Part shown: piece after piece, positions 30,165 through 33,140 of the stretch
Numbering within the stretch: the stretch's first letter is position 1
Layout: every line of letters starts with the position of its first letter
Assembly: GCA_041686355.1 (NCBI GenBank)
Contig: JAWLDZ010000020.1
Span: forward strand, 1 to 33,140
DNA: 33,140 nt
Reading direction: 5' to 3'
DNA from: DSBN01 sp041686355
Lineage (GTDB): Bacteria; Spirochaetota; Spirochaetia; DSM-16054; Sediminispirochaetaceae
Program-made: the position numbers and the translations under genes
Notes under the pieces: generated by a model
The model's database searches: none
The model's input: the letters and a program-made list of their open reading frames with translations, nothing else
Told to the model about the DNA's origin: nothing

Positions 30165-31775
30165 TTACGCTCCTTGGGTTACTTTACGCTTTCCCTTTGA
30201 AAGCATCATGGTAATGATAGTGACTCCCACTCCAAGAGTCACAAGAATCAGACCAAACGGAGCAGCTTCCTTGAGCCGCTCGTCGGAGGCGAGTTCATAC
30301 GTCACGGTGGCTAACGTGTCGTAATTAAAGGGCCTCAGAATCATAGTGAGGGGCAATTCCTTTATTGCATCCAGAAAAAAGAGGATACCCGCAAACAGAC
30401 TTGCCCGTTTCATAAGTGGTAGATAGATTTTAAAGAAACTAGGAATAGGACCGCGCCCCATGGTTGCGGCCGAGTCGATATATACACTGCCGATTGATGT
30501 ATACGCGGAGGCAACCGGTTTATAGCTTACCGCAATGAAGCGGATAAGATACGCACCTGCGAGAACTATCAGACTCCCGGAGAAGATAAGACCCAGAGGC
30601 TCTCCTCGCAGGGGGCTAATAAGCGGGTTAAACAGGCGGTTTATTGCATGGTCAGCGGTGGTTGAGAGCCTCATTACTCCCATCGCGATAACAGCTCCGG
30701 GAACAGCATAACCCAGGCTTGGCAGGGAGGCGAGGGAACTGGAAATACCCCCGTTAAAGAGCAGGGGGATGAATCCCAGCAGCAGTGCAATGCTCACGGC
30801 GGCAAAAGAGGCGGATAGGGTGAGTACCAGCGTATCGGCGGTAATTACCGCTATTTCTCCCCATTGCTGCAGAAGGGGGGTGTTTACCGTCCAGAGCAGC
30901 AGCTGTAAAAGGGGAATAAAGAAGCCGAAAGTAACCAGCAGCAGCAGTACTGCGCTAAGCAGTGTTCCCTTTATACCCCGTATTTTAAGGGGAATCACCG
31001 GGGAAGGGTTGCGTCCGGAAGAGGCAAAGCCGGCCCTGCCCCGCTGTAATTTTTCCGCTGTAATAAGTATGCCGACCGTCAGCAGCAGGAGCAGTGAAAG
31101 CCGAATAGCGGCGGTGATGTCTCCTAACGAGAACCAGGCACGAAAAATGCCGGTGGTAAAGCTTTCAACCCCCAGGTATTTGAGAGCACCATATTCATTT
31201 AATACCTCAACACCCGCTAAAACCGCTCCGCCCACTGCAGCCGGCCGCATCAAAGGCAGGGCTACCCGGCGGAATAGAGCCCACTCCGACTTTCCCAGCA
31301 TTATTGCAGTATCAATAAATTGTCCCCCGAAGGTGGCCAGCATCGCCCGGGCGGCCAGGTACACATAGGTATACAAGCCGAAAATGAAGAGGAATACCGC
31401 CGCCCAGGGGCCGGAAAAGTCCGGCATGATGGGGTGAAACAGTCCCCCGTAATTGAACAGCCCCCGGTATGCAAAGGCCGAGATATAGATTGGGACCGCA
31501 TGGGGGAAGATAAGAGCTATCTCTAATACCGGTTTCAGGGGAAAGCTGTAGCGGGTCATGATCCAGGCGGTCAGTGTGCCTAGGACATACACCCCAACCA
31601 AGGAAAACAGCAGCAGAAACAACGAACTGCCGATGTAGCGGGGCAGTACGGTGCTGCTTAAATGCCCCCAGGTGTCGCTGGACGAAAACACGCCGCTGAG
31701 CAAAGCAGCAAAGGGTAATAAAAACAGCAGGGTCAGCACTATCAAAATGAATAGCCAACCCCTGCGAGTAGACAT
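30165..31775 (-). CDS. fbpB: Iron(III) ABC transporter permease, FbpB-like (fused double permease)
   Basis: A 536-aa membrane protein containing two binding-protein-dependent permease units in tandem, about 1-250 and 270-536, each with about six helices and an EAA-type loop (IDTAIMLGKSEWALFRRVALPLMRP in the first; IDSAATMGRGPIPSFFKIYLPLMKRA in the second). The fused form is typical of ferric (FbpB/SfuB) transporters. The ATG at 31775 has CAGGAG about 8 nt upstream, 15 bp after the binding-protein gene. Confidence 0.9.
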   Translation of the reverse strand: MSTRRGWLFILIVLTLLFLLPFAALLSGVFSSSDTWGHLSSTVLPRYIGSSLFLLLFSLVGVYVLGTLTAWIMTRYSFPLKPVLEIALIFPHAVPIYISAFAYRGLFNYGGLFHPIMPDFSGPWAAVFLFIFGLYTYVYLAARAMLATFGGQFIDTAIMLGKSEWALFRRVALPLMRPAAVGGAVLAGVEVLNEYGALKYLGVESFTTGIFRAWFSLGDITAAIRLSLLLLLTVGILITAEKLQRGRAGFASSGRNPSPVIPLKIRGIKGTLLSAVLLLLVTFGFFIPLLQLLLWTVNTPLLQQWGEIAVITADTLVLTLSASFAAVSIALLLGFIPLLFNGGISSSLASLPSLGYAVPGAVIAMGVMRLSTTADHAINRLFNPLISPLRGEPLGLIFSGSLIVLAGAYLIRFIAVSYKPVASAYTSIGSVYIDSAATMGRGPIPSFFKIYLPLMKRASLFAGILFFLDAIKELPLTMILRPFNYDTLATVTYELASDERLKEAAPFGLILVTLGVGVTIITMMLSKGKRKVTQGA

Positions 31776-31790
31776 TATAAGCTCCTGTTC

Positions 31791-32861
31791 CTATTTCCAG
31801 CCGGCGCGGTCAAAAATACGTACCGCTTGGCTGTTGAGCTTACCAAGCTCTGAAAGGTTAAGGCGGTCTTCTTTGAACTCGCCCCAGCTTTTGACAATCT
31901 CCGCCTCCGAAACTCCCGGTACAACCGGGTACTCGTAGTTTGCTTGTGCAAACAGACGCTGGGATGTGTCGGAGGTAAGAAACTCCAGCAGTTTCTCGGC
32001 ATTCGCTTTGTGGGGGGCATGTGCGGTAACTCCGCCGCCGCTGATGTTTATGTGGCTCCCGCGGCCCTCCTGGTTTGGAAAAAATACTCCCATCTGTTGT
32101 GCTACTTCAACCTCATTGGGGTCATCGGAGTTAAACATGCGCCCCACATAATAGGTGTTCACCACCGCGATATCGGCCTGTCCGGCAGCAACCGCCTTCA
32201 TTTGGTCACGATCGTTCCCCTGGGGGCTGCGGGCCATATTCTCTACGATTTCCTTTGCCCACTCTTCCGCCTGGTCGGCACCCATATTTGCAATCAGTGA
32301 TGCCAGAAGCGATTGATTGTAGATGTTTGCAGAACTGCGTATAGCTATTTTATTCCTCCATTTTTCTGAAGTAAGCTCTTCATAGGTGCTGAGCTGCTGC
32401 GGATCCACTCGATCTGTGTGATATACAACTACCCTGGCGCGCTTTGTCATCCCAAACCAATAGTCATTCGGAGAGCGCAGGTAGGCGGGAATCCGCTTTT
32501 TTAGAGTCTGGTTGTCGACCGCTTGCAGCAGCCCTTCTTTCTGTGCTCGCACCAAGCGGGCAACATCCGCAGTAATTAGTAGGTCCGCCGGGGACAGCTC
32601 CCCTTCAGACTTAAGGCGCTGAATAAGCTCGTCCGAATCGGCATTGACTACATTTACCGTTATACCGGTTTGTTCGGTAAACTCGGCAAACAGCTGTCTG
32701 TCTATTTCGTAATGGCGGTGTGAATATACGTTTACCTCGCCGGATTTGCCGGAAGAGCCCTTGCTGTTACTGCCGGCTTCGGACTGTCCGCCTGCCGAGA
32801 GAGTGACGCTTATAGTAAAGGTGATTAAAAAAGTCATAAATAACCGTAAAAAAAATCGCAT
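31791..32861 (-). CDS. fbpA: Iron(III) ABC transporter substrate-binding protein, FutA/FbpA-like
   Basis: Extracytoplasmic ferric-iron-binding protein, 356 aa. A signal peptide (about 1-24, ending TLSAGG) is followed by a Ser/Gly-rich linker and the class II binding fold starting VNVYSHRHYEID. Likely iron ligands are Y51, Y181 and the paired Y237/Y238 (VVNTYYVGRM), the tyrosine set of FutA/FbpA proteins. The SAGGQSEAG mature end without Cys is common in spirochaete binding proteins. First gene of the operon; ribosome site AGGAGAAGG before the ATG at 32861. The upstream inverted repeat suggests iron control. Confidence 0.92.
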   Translation of the reverse strand: MRFFLRLFMTFLITFTISVTLSAGGQSEAGSNSKGSSGKSGEVNVYSHRHYEIDRQLFAEFTEQTGITVNVVNADSDELIQRLKSEGELSPADLLITADVARLVRAQKEGLLQAVDNQTLKKRIPAYLRSPNDYWFGMTKRARVVVYHTDRVDPQQLSTYEELTSEKWRNKIAIRSSANIYNQSLLASLIANMGADQAEEWAKEIVENMARSPQGNDRDQMKAVAAGQADIAVVNTYYVGRMFNSDDPNEVEVAQQMGVFFPNQEGRGSHINISGGGVTAHAPHKANAEKLLEFLTSDTSQRLFAQANYEYPVVPGVSEAEIVKSWGEFKEDRLNLSELGKLNSQAVRIFDRAGWK

Positions 32862-32893
32862 TTCCTTCTCCTAATAGGTTCAATGTTTTCTAA

Positions 32894-32931
32894 AAGTTAG
32901 TGCATCCAATAAAATTAGTCAATCCTAATTT
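32894..32931 (-). promoter_or_regulatory. Promoter of fbpABC with DtxR/IdeR-like inverted repeat
   Basis: Minus-strand -35 TTGACT (32917-32922), 17-bp spacer, weak -10 TAACTT (32894-32899). A perfect inverted repeat AAATTAG-6-CTAATTT (32912-32931) covers the -35. Its core on the minus strand, TTAGGATTGACTAA, matches 11 of 14 bases of the known DtxR/IdeR-type sequence TTAGGTTAGCCTAA. Binding would block the promoter when iron is present. Confidence 0.55.
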
Positions 32932-33019
32932 AATTTATTAGACATTATGAAGACTATTTTTTGCTTCCCTATAATGGGTATAACGCCTTGCTTGAACTAT
33001 TTACTCAGGTATAGCGGGC

Positions 33020-33052
33020 ATGAGAAGGCAATGAGAATGCCATGAGAAGGAG
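33020..33052 (+). repeat. Three 11-bp direct repeats upstream of a promoter
   Basis: ATGAGAAGGCA (33020-33030), ATGAGAATGCC (33031-33041) and ATGAGAAGGAG (33042-33052) share ATGAGAA every 11 bp. They end 5 bp before a -35. This spacing, one helical turn, is usual for sites of OmpR/PhoB-type activators. Confidence 0.6.
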
Positions 33053-33057
33053 TAAAT

Positions 33058-33086
33058 TTGCATTCTTCTTTATATTTTATTATAAC
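33058..33086 (+). promoter_or_regulatory. Promoter at the right edge
   Basis: TTGCAT (33058-33063, 4 of 6), 17-bp spacer, TATAAC (33081-33086, 5 of 6). The weak -35 with direct repeats directly upstream suggests a promoter that needs an activator. It is followed by a strong AAAGGAGG (33094-33100). Confidence 0.5.
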
Positions 33087-33103
33087 TTTGTGAAAGGAGG
33101 CTT

Positions 33104-33140
33104 TTGAAGGGTACAGCTTTCTACATGAGGCTTTATCAAA
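33104..33140 (+). CDS. Start of an unknown plus-strand gene cut by the window edge
   Basis: A TTG at 33104, 3 bp after AAAGGAGG, opens a frame reading MKGTAFYMRLYQ to the edge. An ATG in the same frame lies at 33125. TTG starts are used in this genome (iorA). With promoter and repeats in place a gene start is likely, but the product cannot be named. Confidence 0.35.
   Translation, partial: MKGTAFYMRLYQ

Overview
The window looks like a chromosomal segment of an anaerobic, probably salt-adapted spirochaete. This is inferred from gene content, because no rRNA or tRNA gene is present to place it. The signs are a DUF4954 protein, ABC binding proteins whose signal peptides end in an SAG-type sequence, a degenerate HD-GYP protein, oxygen-scavenging flavodiiron and rubrerythrin-type proteins, ferredoxin-linked amino-acid fermentation genes, and the ablA/ablB pair for the osmolyte N-epsilon-acetyl-beta-lysine. 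I see no mobile element, phage gene, CRISPR array, tRNA or rRNA. Genes are dense and lie on both strands in short operons.

Left end (1-2.4 kb). A minus-strand zinc-type uptake operon runs from a small ribbon-helix-helix/zinc-knuckle regulator through znuA to the start of znuC, with a promoter and a palindromic operator candidate. RNase PH lies next to it on the plus strand and lacks its usual N-terminal motif. From 2.4 to 8.1 kb a four-gene minus-strand operon (iorA-iorB-acd-aminotransferase) encodes a complete route from aromatic amino acids to aryl acids, with ATP made by an ADP-forming acyl-CoA synthetase. Its IorA lacks the usual C-terminal ferredoxin module.

Middle (8.3-18 kb). In order: a stand-alone IMP cyclohydrolase domain, QueG, CorA, a flavodiiron protein with a clear promoter, a histidine phosphatase, a ThiF/MoeB-type E1 enzyme (minus), ablA-ablB, a thioredoxin-like protein and a DUF3592-like membrane protein (both minus), and a rubrerythrin-like protein.

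18.2-21.9 kb. cstA is followed closely by a 100-aa protein, an ArsA/GET3-type ATPase and a membrane-anchored protein of unknown family. This four-gene set is the best candidate here for an undescribed system.

Right part (22-33 kb). A pseudo-HD-GYP protein (minus) is followed by TrmO (plus), which converges on an unusual HAD phosphatase-Sua5 fusion (minus). Sua5 makes the t6A precursor and TrmO methylates t6A, so the two neighbours act on one tRNA modification. Next come a SIS/DUF4954 operon and an fbpABC-type iron(III) transporter whose promoter carries a perfect inverted repeat close to the DtxR/IdeR consensus. At the very end, three 11-bp direct repeats lie just upstream of a promoter for a gene that starts at the window edge.
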